Both the position numbers and the translations under genes were made by a program. Positions 1-7,574 of a stretch of DNA of 64,000 nucleotides are shown here, in pieces. Every line of letters begins with the position of its first letter. Position 1 is the first letter of the stretch. Location: assembly GCA_963795665.1 (NCBI GenBank), contig CAWCIP010000027.1, positions 124,001 through 188,000 of the forward strand, given 5' to 3'. The DNA is from DASUPK01 sp963795665. GTDB taxonomy: Bacteria; Actinomycetota; Thermoleophilia; Solirubrobacterales; 70-9. The notes below the pieces were generated by a model. It ran no database searches, was not told where the DNA came from, and was given only the letters and a program-made list of their open reading frames with translations.

Positions 1-1
1 C

Positions 2-343
2 GGCGGCGACACCTTCGAGCAGAGCTTCAAGTGCCTGGCCTGGGGCGGGCGGATCGTCCTGTGCGGCTCGACCTCGAGCCCGGCTGCCGAGATCCCGCTG
101 CGCGCCGTCTTCTTCAAGAGTCTCTCGGTGCTCGGCTCGACCATGGGCTCGCTCGCCGAGCTCGCCGGGCTGCTGCCCTGGTTCGAGAGCGGCGAGCTCG
201 CACCGGTCATGGCGCTCACCCTGCCGCTCGAGCAGGCGCGCGACGCCCAGGAGCTGCTGGCCTCGCGCAAGGTCTTCGGCAAGATCGTGCTGACCGTGGA
301 CGAAGGCGCGGAGCGCGTGCCGCGCCCGCGGGAACCGAGTTGA
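2..343 (+). CDS. Zinc-type alcohol dehydrogenase / quinone oxidoreductase (MDR family), C-terminal fragment
   Basis: The gene enters from the left edge, so only the last 113 residues are visible. They read as the end of a medium-chain dehydrogenase/reductase: the last part of the Rossmann fold (GGDTFEQSFKCLAWGGRIV, then CGSTSS), followed by the closing segment in which the substrate domain is rejoined (ALTLPLEQARDAQELLASR, then KVFGKIVL), the usual MDR ending. MDR enzymes reduce or oxidise alcohols, aldehydes or enoyl groups with NAD(P)H; the substrate cannot be told because the catalytic half is missing. It lies 77 bp upstream of a 3-hydroxyacyl-CoA dehydrogenase on the same strand, so a role in acyl-CoA or fermentation metabolism is possible but is inference. 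Confidence 0.8.
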   Translation, partial: GGDTFEQSFKCLAWGGRIVLCGSTSSPAAEIPLRAVFFKSLSVLGSTMGSLAELAGLLPWFESGELAPVMALTLPLEQARDAQELLASRKVFGKIVLTVDEGAERVPRPREPS

Positions 344-420
344 CCGGCATGCACCCGAGCCCCGCTTCCTGAGACCGCGACCGGGGCGGCCCCGTCGCAG
401 ACCGAACCGGAGGACGAACC

Positions 421-1296
421 GTGGAAGTCAAGTGCATCGCAGTTCTCGGCGCCGGGACCATGGGGCGCGGCATCGCCCACGTCGCCGCCCTGGCCGGTTA
501 CGACACCGGGCTCTACGACGTCGACGAGGAGATCCTCACCGCCGCCGAGGCCAAGATCCACCGCAATCTCGACAAGGGCGTCGAGCTGGGCAAGATCCCG
601 TCGGACCGCGCCGAGGTCGCCAAGGCGGGACTCGCGCTCGACACCGACCTGGCCGCCGCGGTCGAGGACGCCGACCTGGTGATCGAAGCGGCTCCGGAAT
701 CGATGTCGCTCAAGATCGAGCTGTTCCAGAAGGTGTCGCGCTACGCCCCGGTGGACGCCCTGTTCGCCTCCAACACCTCGGCGCTTTCGGTCACCGAGCT
801 CGGCGCCGCTTCGGGCCGGCCCGACCGCTTCGCGGGCATGCACTTCTTCAACCCGGTCCACCTGATGAAGCTGCTCGAGATCGTCCGCGGGCTGGAGACC
901 GCGGACGACGCCGTCGAGACCATGACCGTCGTCGGCGAGCGGATGGGCAAGGAGTGCGTCGTCGTGCGCGACGTCCCGGGCTTCGCGACCTCGCGGATCA
1001 ACGCCCTGATCGGCAACGAGGCCTTCCGCATGCTCGAGCAGGGCGTCGCCTCGCCGGCGGACATCGACAAGGCGATCAAGCTCGGCCTCAACCACCCCAT
1101 GGGACCGTTCGAGATGGCGGACCTGGTCGGCCTCGACGTCCGGCTGAAGATCCTCGAGCACCTGCACGCGACCCTGGGCGAAACCTTCCGCCCCTCGAAC
1201 CTGATGCGCCAGTACGTCCAGGCCGGCAGATTCGGCCGCAAGGTGGGCAAGGGCGTCTACGAGTACGACGCAGACGGCCACAAGATCGAGCGCTGA
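421..1296 (+). CDS. 3-hydroxyacyl-CoA (3-hydroxybutyryl-CoA) dehydrogenase
   Basis: NAD(P)-dependent oxidation of 3-hydroxyacyl-CoA to 3-oxoacyl-CoA in beta-oxidation or butanoate metabolism, in the cytosol. The 291-residue length fits the short stand-alone family (about 280-290). The nucleotide-binding motif GAGTMG is at residues 10-15, the catalytic region is ASNTS (116-120) and HFFNPV with the catalytic His at 141, and the C-terminal helical domain carries NHPMGPFEMADLVG from residue 224. The start is GTG, chosen because GGAGG lies 6-10 bases upstream and the Rossmann strand begins at once. It may be co-transcribed with the upstream dehydrogenase. Function at family level is secure; the symbol hbd is not proven. 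Confidence 0.93.
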   Translation: MEVKCIAVLGAGTMGRGIAHVAALAGYDTGLYDVDEEILTAAEAKIHRNLDKGVELGKIPSDRAEVAKAGLALDTDLAAAVEDADLVIEAAPESMSLKIELFQKVSRYAPVDALFASNTSALSVTELGAASGRPDRFAGMHFFNPVHLMKLLEIVRGLETADDAVETMTVVGERMGKECVVVRDVPGFATSRINALIGNEAFRMLEQGVASPADIDKAIKLGLNHPMGPFEMADLVGLDVRLKILEHLHATLGETFRPSNLMRQYVQAGRFGRKVGKGVYEYDADGHKIER

Positions 1297-1340
1297 GCCG
1301 CCGGCCAACCGAAGGCGTCGCCGGCGGAGGCCGCGCCGCG

Positions 1341-1558
1341 GCCAGCGGGTGCCGCGGGCGCACCGAAGGCGTGTCCAGGGGACACCCAGCAGGCCAGGGT
1401 GTCCCCGGGGAACCCGCCTCGCCGGCGCGGATCGCAGGTCTGTCCACGGGAGCCACGATCGAGGTCGCCGGGCGAGCGGGTGCCGCGCGAACCGAAGGCG
1501 TCTCCAGGGGACACGCCAGCAAGCCAGCATGTCCCCTCGGGGAATCTCCCGCCTCGCC
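1341..1558. repeat. Two imperfect direct repeats, each with a GGGGACA/TGTCCCC stem-loop
   Basis: The 284-base spacer between two convergent genes holds no convincing gene. It contains two diverged copies of an 83-87 base unit, at 1341-1423 and 1472-1558, each running from AGCGGGTGCCGCG through ACCGAAGGCGT to CCCGCCTCGCC. Each copy carries an inverted repeat: 1378-1386 with 1398-1406 (perfect 9-bp stem) and 1507-1513 with 1530-1536 (7-bp stem). A shorter piece (ACCGAAGGCGT) also occurs near 1309. The place between convergent genes suits a two-way terminator or a REP-like dispersed element. Confidence 0.6.
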
Positions 1559-1580
1559 ACGTCCGCAGACTCGAGGTCTG

Positions 1581-3242
1581 TCATACGGGAGGGGCGGCCG
1601 AGGCCGCGCGGCGGCGAACGGCAGTCGCAACGTCCGTTCCTGCCACCTGCCCCCTTCTATGAAGTCTTTGCTGTTTTGTCTTTTCGTCTTTGTCTGCGTC
1701 TTGAACAGAGGTGCCTTTGGCTCCGAAGAGCCTCTTGAGCTGCAGCCGGAGGCCGTCGAGCTCGGCGGTGAGCCAGAGGCGGGTGCCGCGCAGGCCCATG
1801 CGCCAGGGGGCGAAGCCGAGATCGAAGTAGAGCCGGATGCGGCGGCCCGCGTTCCTCCGGCCCTCTTCGCCGGTGGCGCGCCGCAGCTCGGCGAGGCGGC
1901 GCAGCCTGCGGTTCACGAAGCGCAGGAAGTAGTACGCGAAGAACGCCTCCTTGGGACCCAGCACCGGCATCCACGGGAAGCGCTCGAACCGCCGGTAGGC
2001 CGGGACGACGACGAAGACGTAGTACTGCGCCGTGTCGATGAGCATCGCCGCCGAGAGCAGGTCGGCCTCGCCCATGTACTCGTACTTGCCCTCGTAGACG
2101 GCATCGAAGAAGCGGCGGTAGGAGCGCGCGAAGACCTCGTTGTGGTGCGCGATGCGATCGGCCGTCAGTCGTCCGGCGGTCTCGTCGCGGATCAACTCCA
2201 GGGTCGCCTCGACCGAGAACGCGGCGTGGTCGAGTCCGGGCGAGTAGTAGGGATCGAGGAAGGCCGCCGCGTCACCGACCAGCGCCCAGCCCGGGCCGGC
2301 GTAGCACCTGGCGACGTAGGCGAGATCGGAGTAGAAGCGGAAGTCGTCGTCGCGCATCTCGGCGCCGTCGAGCAGCTCCGACGCCGGCCGCAGGCGGCCG
2401 AGGAACTCGCGGTACGCGGCCTTGCGGTCCGGTCGTTCGTGGAGAGCCACGAGACGGCGGTCCCAGACGATGCCGATCGAGGTCTCGCCGTTGCCCAGCG
2501 GGATGAACCAGACCCAGAAGCCGCGCCCCGGGTAGTGATTCGTGCTCAGCCGCCGCGAAGCGACGTTGCCCGTAGCCAGTCCGTCCCCCTCGCGCGCCGC
2601 GACGTCGTCGAGATGCCGCACGCCGCGCCACCGGCACCACATCGACGCGATCGGATGCCGCTCGTTGCGCTCGATCAGGCCCAGCTCGCGCCCCACGACG
2701 CAGGCGCGCCCGGTGGCGTCGACGAGCCATCGGCACGCCACCTCTGCGACGCCGCCTGCGCTCCCGTCGCCGACCTCGATCTCGACCGCGTGGTCGAGGT
2801 CGCCGACGCGCACCGCCCGCGCTCGTGCCGGGCGAGCCACTTCGGCCCCCGCGGCGGCCGCCAGATCCAGCAGGTGCTGGTCGAGGACGTCGCGGCGGAG
2901 CTGGAACGACGGCACCGCCGAGCGCACGTAGCCCCCGGTCTCGCTCGCCTCCGCGTGGCCGTGGACCGACTCGTCCGCGAACCAGTAGCGCAGCCCCTCC
3001 TTGGGCAGGTGCTCGCGCTCGAGATGCTCCCAGAGCGCCAGCCGGCGGGTGAGGAACATCGCCGACATCTCGGTGGTCGCCTCGCCCACCCGGGAGTCGA
3101 AATGGCGGCTCTTCTCGACCACGAGGACCGAGAGAGCGGGCAGCTCGCGCCGCAGCAGGAGCGCCGTCGCGGCCCCCGCGAACGCTCCACCCAGGACCAC
3201 GACGTCGTAGCGCTCGCGCTCGGGAGCCGACGCCGGCGTCAC
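1581..3242 (-). CDS. Tryptophan halogenase-like FAD-dependent monooxygenase (first flavoprotein)
   Basis: A 553-residue flavoprotein of the flavin-dependent halogenase superfamily. It has an N-terminal dinucleotide-binding motif (VVVLGGAFAGAATALLL), the VGEATTEM segment typical of halogenases with a following lysine (PKEG), the WxWxIP motif as WVWFIP, and the second flavin motif GDAAAFLDPYYSPGLDHA. Halogenases of this group often act on substrates bound to a carrier protein. The start is GTG at 3242, overlapping the stop of the upstream ligase (GTGA), so the two genes are translationally coupled. The C-terminal 50 residues are basic and poorly conserved in appearance. The cluster also holds an ACP and two KS genes, so a carrier-bound acyl substrate is likely; halogenation itself is unproven, and a non-halogenating oxidase or reductase is the alternative. 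Confidence 0.75.
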   Translation of the reverse strand: MTPASAPERERYDVVVLGGAFAGAATALLLRRELPALSVLVVEKSRHFDSRVGEATTEMSAMFLTRRLALWEHLEREHLPKEGLRYWFADESVHGHAEASETGGYVRSAVPSFQLRRDVLDQHLLDLAAAAGAEVARPARARAVRVGDLDHAVEIEVGDGSAGGVAEVACRWLVDATGRACVVGRELGLIERNERHPIASMWCRWRGVRHLDDVAAREGDGLATGNVASRRLSTNHYPGRGFWVWFIPLGNGETSIGIVWDRRLVALHERPDRKAAYREFLGRLRPASELLDGAEMRDDDFRFYSDLAYVARCYAGPGWALVGDAAAFLDPYYSPGLDHAAFSVEATLELIRDETAGRLTADRIAHHNEVFARSYRRFFDAVYEGKYEYMGEADLLSAAMLIDTAQYYVFVVVPAYRRFERFPWMPVLGPKEAFFAYYFLRFVNRRLRRLAELRRATGEEGRRNAGRRIRLYFDLGFAPWRMGLRGTRLWLTAELDGLRLQLKRLFGAKGTSVQDADKDEKTKQQRLHRRGQVAGTDVATAVRRRAASAAPPV

Positions 3243-4669
3243 GACGAGTTCCGTCGTCCGGACGATTCGGCGAGGGTCGCGAGCGCCGCGCGGTCGAGCT
3301 TGCCGCGGTCGGTCCGCGGCAGCTCGGCGACCACGATCACGCTGCGCGGGACCTTGTGCTCGGCCAGGCGCGCGCGGCAGTGGGCGAGGATGGTCTCGTA
3401 GTCGACGCCCGAACCCGGTCCGGAGCCGGGCGCCGCCACCACCGCGCGCAAGACGCTGCGCGGCCCGTCGGGTCCGTCCACGCCGAGCACGCTCGTGTCC
3501 ACGACGCCCGGGATCTCGCGCAGCGTCGCTTCGACCTCGCGCGGATTCACGTTCTTGCCGCGCACGAACACGATGTCGTCGGCGCGGCCCAGCAACCGGA
3601 CCTCCCCCTCGGCGATCCGGGCGAGGTCGCCGGTGACGAAGCGGCCGGCGCCGAGCTCGGGCCGCGCCTCGGGAAGGTAGGTGGCGGCCACCGCCGCCGA
3701 GCGCACCACCAGGCGTCCCGATTCCGGGTCGATTCCGAGCGCGACGCCGTCGACCGCCGTCCCGACCGCGCCCCGTTCGGCCGCGTCGCCCGTCCGGTCG
3801 TAGCTGATGCCGCCGCACTCCGATGCCCCGTAGAAGACGTGCACGGGCCGGCCGGTCGCGGTGCGGAAGGCCGCCGCCGTCGCTGCCGGAAGCGGCGCGC
3901 CCGCGGCCAGCACCAGCCGCACGGAGGGCGGCCAGGCCGGCACCGACGAGAGCCGGACGAACGCCCCCAGCCACGCCGGAACCGTGGGGAAGATCGTCGC
4001 CCCCAGAGCCCGGGCGGCGGTGAGCGGCGCCAGCGGCGACCGCCCCTCGGGCACCACCAGCAGCGAGCCGCGCAGCAGAGCGGGCAGGGCGAGGCTGGAG
4101 AAGCCGTAGCTGTGGGAAAGCGGCACCTTGGCGAGGAATCGGTCGGTCGCCTCGAGGCCCATCGAGGAGGTCAGCTGGGCGTCGTCGGCGACCAGCGCGG
4201 ACGAGGTGACCGCGATGCCGCGCGACTCGCCGGTCGAGCCCGAGCTCAGCTTGATCGCGCCCCAGGAGGGGTCCGCGTCGAGCCGCCGCTCCGGTCGGCG
4301 GCGGTCGAGATCCCACTCTCCCGCGGCTTCGGCCCAGCCGTCGGCGTTGGCGAGGAAGCCGACGACACCCAGTCCGTCGAGCGCCGCCAACCGGTCGGGC
4401 GTCGGCCGCGCGCTGTCGCAGAGCACCGGGACGGCGCCGCGCCGGCGCACCGCCAGGTAACCGGAGAGCAGCGCCGGGCCGGGGGCCGCGGCGAGTCCGA
4501 TCACGTCCCCGGCCCCGAAGCCGTCGGCCGCGAGACGGCGTTCCAACGCGGTGGCGGCGGCATCGATCCGGGCCACCGTCGAGGTGCGGGAGGGGCAGGC
4601 CACGAGCGGCTCCCGGGGCCGTCCCGCCGCGAGCTCGGAGAACGCCAGGAGGATCGGATCGATCGGCAT
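3239..4669 (-). CDS. AMP-dependent acyl/aryl-CoA or acyl-ACP ligase (ANL superfamily)
   Basis: Activates a carboxylic acid with ATP to an acyl-adenylate and passes it to CoA or a carrier protein. The 476-residue protein shows the P-loop-like motif KLSSGSTGESRGIAVT, the adenylate motif VFYGASECGGISYDR, the hinge motif RFVTGDLARIAEGEVRLLGR followed by ADD, and the C-terminal catalytic lysine in PRTDRGKLDR. It begins at ATG 4669, 17 bases after a TATACT box, and ends inside the start of the halogenase-like gene (GTGA overlap). It faces a second flavoprotein-ACP-KS operon across an 87-base divergent promoter region, so it probably loads the starter or a finished acid onto the ACP. The substrate cannot be read from the sequence. 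Confidence 0.85.
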   Translation of the reverse strand: MPIDPILLAFSELAAGRPREPLVACPSRTSTVARIDAAATALERRLAADGFGAGDVIGLAAAPGPALLSGYLAVRRRGAVPVLCDSARPTPDRLAALDGLGVVGFLANADGWAEAAGEWDLDRRRPERRLDADPSWGAIKLSSGSTGESRGIAVTSSALVADDAQLTSSMGLEATDRFLAKVPLSHSYGFSSLALPALLRGSLLVVPEGRSPLAPLTAARALGATIFPTVPAWLGAFVRLSSVPAWPPSVRLVLAAGAPLPAATAAAFRTATGRPVHVFYGASECGGISYDRTGDAAERGAVGTAVDGVALGIDPESGRLVVRSAAVAATYLPEARPELGAGRFVTGDLARIAEGEVRLLGRADDIVFVRGKNVNPREVEATLREIPGVVDTSVLGVDGPDGPRSVLRAVVAAPGSGPGSGVDYETILAHCRARLAEHKVPRSVIVVAELPRTDRGKLDRAALATLAESSGRRNSS

Positions 4670-4685
4670 CGTCGATGTCGGCGCA

Positions 4686-4691
4686 GTATAC
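4686..4691 (-). promoter_or_regulatory. Probable -10 box (TATACT) of the ligase-halogenase operon
   Basis: On the minus strand TATACT lies 17 bases before the ligase ATG and is the only AT-rich hexamer in the 87-base divergent spacer. The -35 region falls in the 9-bp repeat array and has no good match, so an activator or alternative sigma factor may be involved. Confidence 0.35.
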
Positions 4692-4727
4692 TGAGCCAGC
4701 TGAGCCAGCCGAGCCAGCCGAGCCACG
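4692..4727. repeat. Four tandem 9-bp repeats (TGAGCCAGC type) in the divergent promoter region
   Basis: Units TGAGCCAGC, TGAGCCAGC, CGAGCCAGC and CGAGCCACG follow one another without a gap. They lie exactly where the -35 region of the minus-strand promoter and the leader of the plus-strand operon should be, so a change in copy number would change promoter spacing. Similar GAGCCA-core 9-bp repeats occur at the end of the 1,359-residue gene near 34.6 kb. Confidence 0.7.
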
Positions 4728-4756
4728 CGGCGAGGATCCCCGGCCTGCGGAGCGCC

Positions 4757-6079
4757 TTGAAGAGCCCCGAGACCCGTACTCCCTACGACGTCGCCGTCGC
4801 CGGCGGCGGCCCCGCCGGATGCGCCGCGGCGATCGCCCTCGCCCAGCGCGGGCGCAGCGTCGTTCTGGTCGAGCGCGACGGCTTTCCCCGCTTCCACATC
4901 GGCGAGTCGCTCCTCGCCACGATCAACGAGAGCCTGGAGGCCCTCGGCGTCGCCGAGAAGATTCGCGCCGAAGGCTTCCCGGAGAAGTGGGGAGCCAGCC
5001 TCTCGACCCACGACGGGGCCTCGGGCCGCCCGGTCGACTTCGCGACCTCGCCCGAGATCCCCCGACCGCAGACGTTTCAGGTCCGCCGCGAGCGCTTCGA
5101 CCAGATCCTGCTCGACCGCGCCCGCGAGGCCGGCGTCGAGGTCCTGGAGCGCCACCGCGTCGAGGAGTGCGCGCTGGGGGCCGACGGCGTGGCGCTCCAG
5201 GTGGCCGCCCCCGACCGCCGCCTGGAGCTGCGGGCCGCGGCGCTGGTCGACGCCACCGGACGCGCCGGGCTCCTGGCCCGCAAGCTCGGCCTGCGCCGCG
5301 CGGAACCGCGGCTGGCCAACGTCGCCCTCTACGCCCACTTCTCCGGCGTCCCCCGGCTCCCGGGCAGGCGCGCCGGCGACATCCGCATCGTCGCCCGCGA
5401 CGACGCCGGCTGGTTCTGGCTGATCCCGATCGACGACGAGCTGACCAGCGTCGGGGTCGTCCTGCCGCGGTCGCTCTACCGCCGGCTCGAGCGAGGCGAC
5501 CCCGAAGCGATGCTGAGCGCTACCGTCGCGCAGACGCCGGCGGTGGCCGAGCTGCTGCGCGCGGCCCGCCGGGAGTGGCCGGTGCGCGTCGAGAAGGACT
5601 TCTCCTACAGCTCCTCCGCCTACGCCGGCGACCGCTGGCTGCTGGTGGGCGACGCCGGCTCGTTCCTCGACCCGGTGTTCTCGACCGGCGTCGCCGTCGC
5701 GCTCGAGAGCGGCATCGAGGCGGCCGCCGAGCTCGACGGCGCGCTCGCCGCCGGCGATCTCCGGGCCCACCGCTTCCGCCGCTTCGAGCGGATCCAGCGC
5801 CGCCGCTACGACGTCTTCCGGCGCTTCGTCCTGGCTTTCTACACGCCCTGGTTCCGCGACCTGTTCTTCCAGCCCGGCGCGCCGCCGCGGATCTTCCGCG
5901 CCGTGGTCACGATCCTCGCCGGCCAGTGGCGACCGTCGCTGGGCACGCGCGCGCTGGTCGAGCTCTTCTTCGCCGCGGTCGCCCTCCAGCGTCGGTTCCG
6001 CCTGGTCCGCCCGCTGGCCCGCCGCGATCCGTCGGCCGGCTTCCCGACCGAACGGCTGGCGCTCGGCGAGGTCGAATGA
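4757..6079 (+). CDS. CndH/CmlS-like FAD-dependent halogenase-family flavoprotein (second flavoprotein)
   Basis: A 440-residue FAD-dependent enzyme. It has a canonical GGGPAGCAAAIALAQRG motif at the N terminus, FPRFHIGESLLA with the following EKWGA lysine, the halogenase WxWxIP motif as WFWLIP, and VGDAGSFLDPVFSTGVAVA. This set is typical of bacterial halogenase-like monooxygenases that work on carrier-protein-bound acyl groups. The start is TTG at 4757, chosen because GGAG stands just upstream and the Rossmann fold follows within ten residues; no ATG is available. The stop overlaps the ACP start (ATGA). Together with the first flavoprotein this gives two related but clearly different oxidases in one cluster. 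Exact chemistry is not known. Confidence 0.8.
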   Translation: MKSPETRTPYDVAVAGGGPAGCAAAIALAQRGRSVVLVERDGFPRFHIGESLLATINESLEALGVAEKIRAEGFPEKWGASLSTHDGASGRPVDFATSPEIPRPQTFQVRRERFDQILLDRAREAGVEVLERHRVEECALGADGVALQVAAPDRRLELRAAALVDATGRAGLLARKLGLRRAEPRLANVALYAHFSGVPRLPGRRAGDIRIVARDDAGWFWLIPIDDELTSVGVVLPRSLYRRLERGDPEAMLSATVAQTPAVAELLRAARREWPVRVEKDFSYSSSAYAGDRWLLVGDAGSFLDPVFSTGVAVALESGIEAAAELDGALAAGDLRAHRFRRFERIQRRRYDVFRRFVLAFYTPWFRDLFFQPGAPPRIFRAVVTILAGQWRPSLGTRALVELFFAAVALQRRFRLVRPLARRDPSAGFPTERLALGEVE

Positions 6080-6360
6080 GCCCGGAAGAGCTGCTGCCCC
6101 GGCTGAAGCGTCTGCTGATCGAGAGTCTGCAACTCGACGGCCTGGATCCGGACTCGATCGCCGACGACGAGCCGCTCTTCGCCTCGCGGCTGGGTCTGGA
6201 TTCGGTGGACGCGCTCGAGCTGGTGGTCGCGCTCGAGCGCGAATTCGGCATCGCGGTGCCGTCGGAGGAGATCGGTGGCGAAGCCTTCGTCAGCTTGCGG
6301 ACGCTCGCCGACTGGCTGGCGCCGCGGCTGGCGACGGCCGGACGGGGGGCGAAGCGATGA
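6076..6360 (+). CDS. Acyl carrier protein
   Basis: A 94-residue acidic carrier protein that holds the growing or activated acyl group on a phosphopantetheine arm. The attachment serine is Ser43 in the motif GLDSVDALEL, followed by the usual helix and EFGIAVPSEE. It overlaps the flavoprotein upstream (ATGA at 6076) and the ketosynthase downstream (ATGA at 6357), so the three are made together. Its place beside KS, KS-like, ligase and halogenase-like genes marks it as a dedicated secondary-metabolism ACP and not the housekeeping AcpP. Confidence 0.92.
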   Translation: MSPEELLPRLKRLLIESLQLDGLDPDSIADDEPLFASRLGLDSVDALELVVALEREFGIAVPSEEIGGEAFVSLRTLADWLAPRLATAGRGAKR

Positions 6361-7574
6361 GCGGCGAGTGGGCCGCGATCACCGGCCTCGGGGCGGTCTC
6401 GGGATACGGCTGGGGGGTCGAGGCCCTGTGGGACGGCGCGCTCTCCGGCGTCTCGGCGATCCGCGACTTCCGCCGCTTCGATCACTCCGCCTACCGCACC
6501 CACGTCGCTTCCGAGGTGCCGGAGGTCCCGGCGGTCGGACCCTACCCGTCCGGTCCACGGCTCTCGATCGCCGACCGCTTCGCGCTCGTCGCGGCCGGCG
6601 AGGCGTTGGCCGAGGCGGGTCTGCCCGAGCGGCTGGACGAGCTCGCGGCGGGACTCTTCTTCGGCTCCTCCACCGGCGGCATGCTCGAGTCGGAGGAGTA
6701 CTTCGACCGCGTCACCGGTTCCCCCGGCCGGGCGCCGGTGTCGCTGCTGGCATCGCAGCAGCCGAGCGGCCCGGGGGACGCGGTCGCGCGCGCGCACGGC
6801 GTCCGCGGCCCGGTCGAGACGATGGCCTCGGCCTGCGCCTCGGCGACGCTCGCGCTCGGCTCGGCGCTCGAGGCGATCCGGTCGGGCGAGATCGACGTCG
6901 CCCTGGTGGGCGGCGCCGACTCGCTGTGCCGACTCACCTTCGCCGGCTTCAACTCCCTGCGCGCGGTCGACGGGCTCCCTTGCCGGCCGTTTCGGCGCGA
7001 GCGTCTCGGCATGTCGATCGGCGAGGGAGCCGCCGTCCTGGTGGTCGAATCGGGCGCCGCCATGGCGCTCCGGGGGGGCCGCCCGCTGGCCTGGCTCGCG
7101 GGGGTCGGCGCCTCGTGCGACGCCTACCACATGACCTCGCCGGATCCCCGGGGCGACGGGGTCACCCGCGCCGTGCTGGCCGCTCTCGCCGACTCCGGCA
7201 CGACGGCCGACGAGATCGACCTGGTCAATCTCCACGGCACGGGGACTCCGCACAACGACGTCGCCGAGGCGCGCATGCTCGAGCGCGTCTTCGGCGAGCG
7301 CGCGCGGCGGCTCCCGGCGACCTCGACCAAGGCGTCGATCGGCCACTACCTGGGTGCGGCGGGCGCCGTCGAGGCGCTGATCACCGTCCTCGCCCTCGAG
7401 CACGGCCTGGTGCCGCCGACCCCCGGCGAGGGCAGCGTCGATCCCGATCTCGCTCTCGACCTCGTGGTCGGCGTGCCGCGTCCGGTGCCGTCGGCGCGCC
7501 GCGCGCTGTCCACCAATCTCGCCTTCGGCGGCACCAACGCGGCTTGCGTTCTCGCCCACCGGGAGGCGCCCTGA
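6357..7574 (+). CDS. Beta-ketoacyl synthase (FabF/KS-alpha type)
   Basis: Catalyses decarboxylative Claisen condensation of malonyl-ACP with an acyl chain. The 405-residue protein has a complete triad: Cys160 in TMASACASATLAL, His293 in NLHGTGTPHND and His330 in STKASIGHYLGAAGA, with Lys325 in place. Length and motifs fit FabF-like KS of type II systems. It starts with ATG overlapping the ACP stop and ends inside the start of a second, non-catalytic KS-like gene, the arrangement of KS-alpha/KS-beta pairs in type II PKS, aryl polyene and ladderane-type clusters. No ketoreductase, dehydratase or thioesterase is visible nearby, so tailoring must come from elsewhere or the product is short. Confidence 0.93.
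   Translation: MSGEWAAITGLGAVSGYGWGVEALWDGALSGVSAIRDFRRFDHSAYRTHVASEVPEVPAVGPYPSGPRLSIADRFALVAAGEALAEAGLPERLDELAAGLFFGSSTGGMLESEEYFDRVTGSPGRAPVSLLASQQPSGPGDAVARAHGVRGPVETMASACASATLALGSALEAIRSGEIDVALVGGADSLCRLTFAGFNSLRAVDGLPCRPFRRERLGMSIGEGAAVLVVESGAAMALRGGRPLAWLAGVGASCDAYHMTSPDPRGDGVTRAVLAALADSGTTADEIDLVNLHGTGTPHNDVAEARMLERVFGERARRLPATSTKASIGHYLGAAGAVEALITVLALEHGLVPPTPGEGSVDPDLALDLVVGVPRPVPSARRALSTNLAFGGTNAACVLAHREAP

Noticed and set aside
432..3401. A 989-codon plus-strand frame over the first genes
   Set aside because: Shifted-frame shadow of the 3-hydroxyacyl-CoA dehydrogenase and antisense of the halogenase-like gene.
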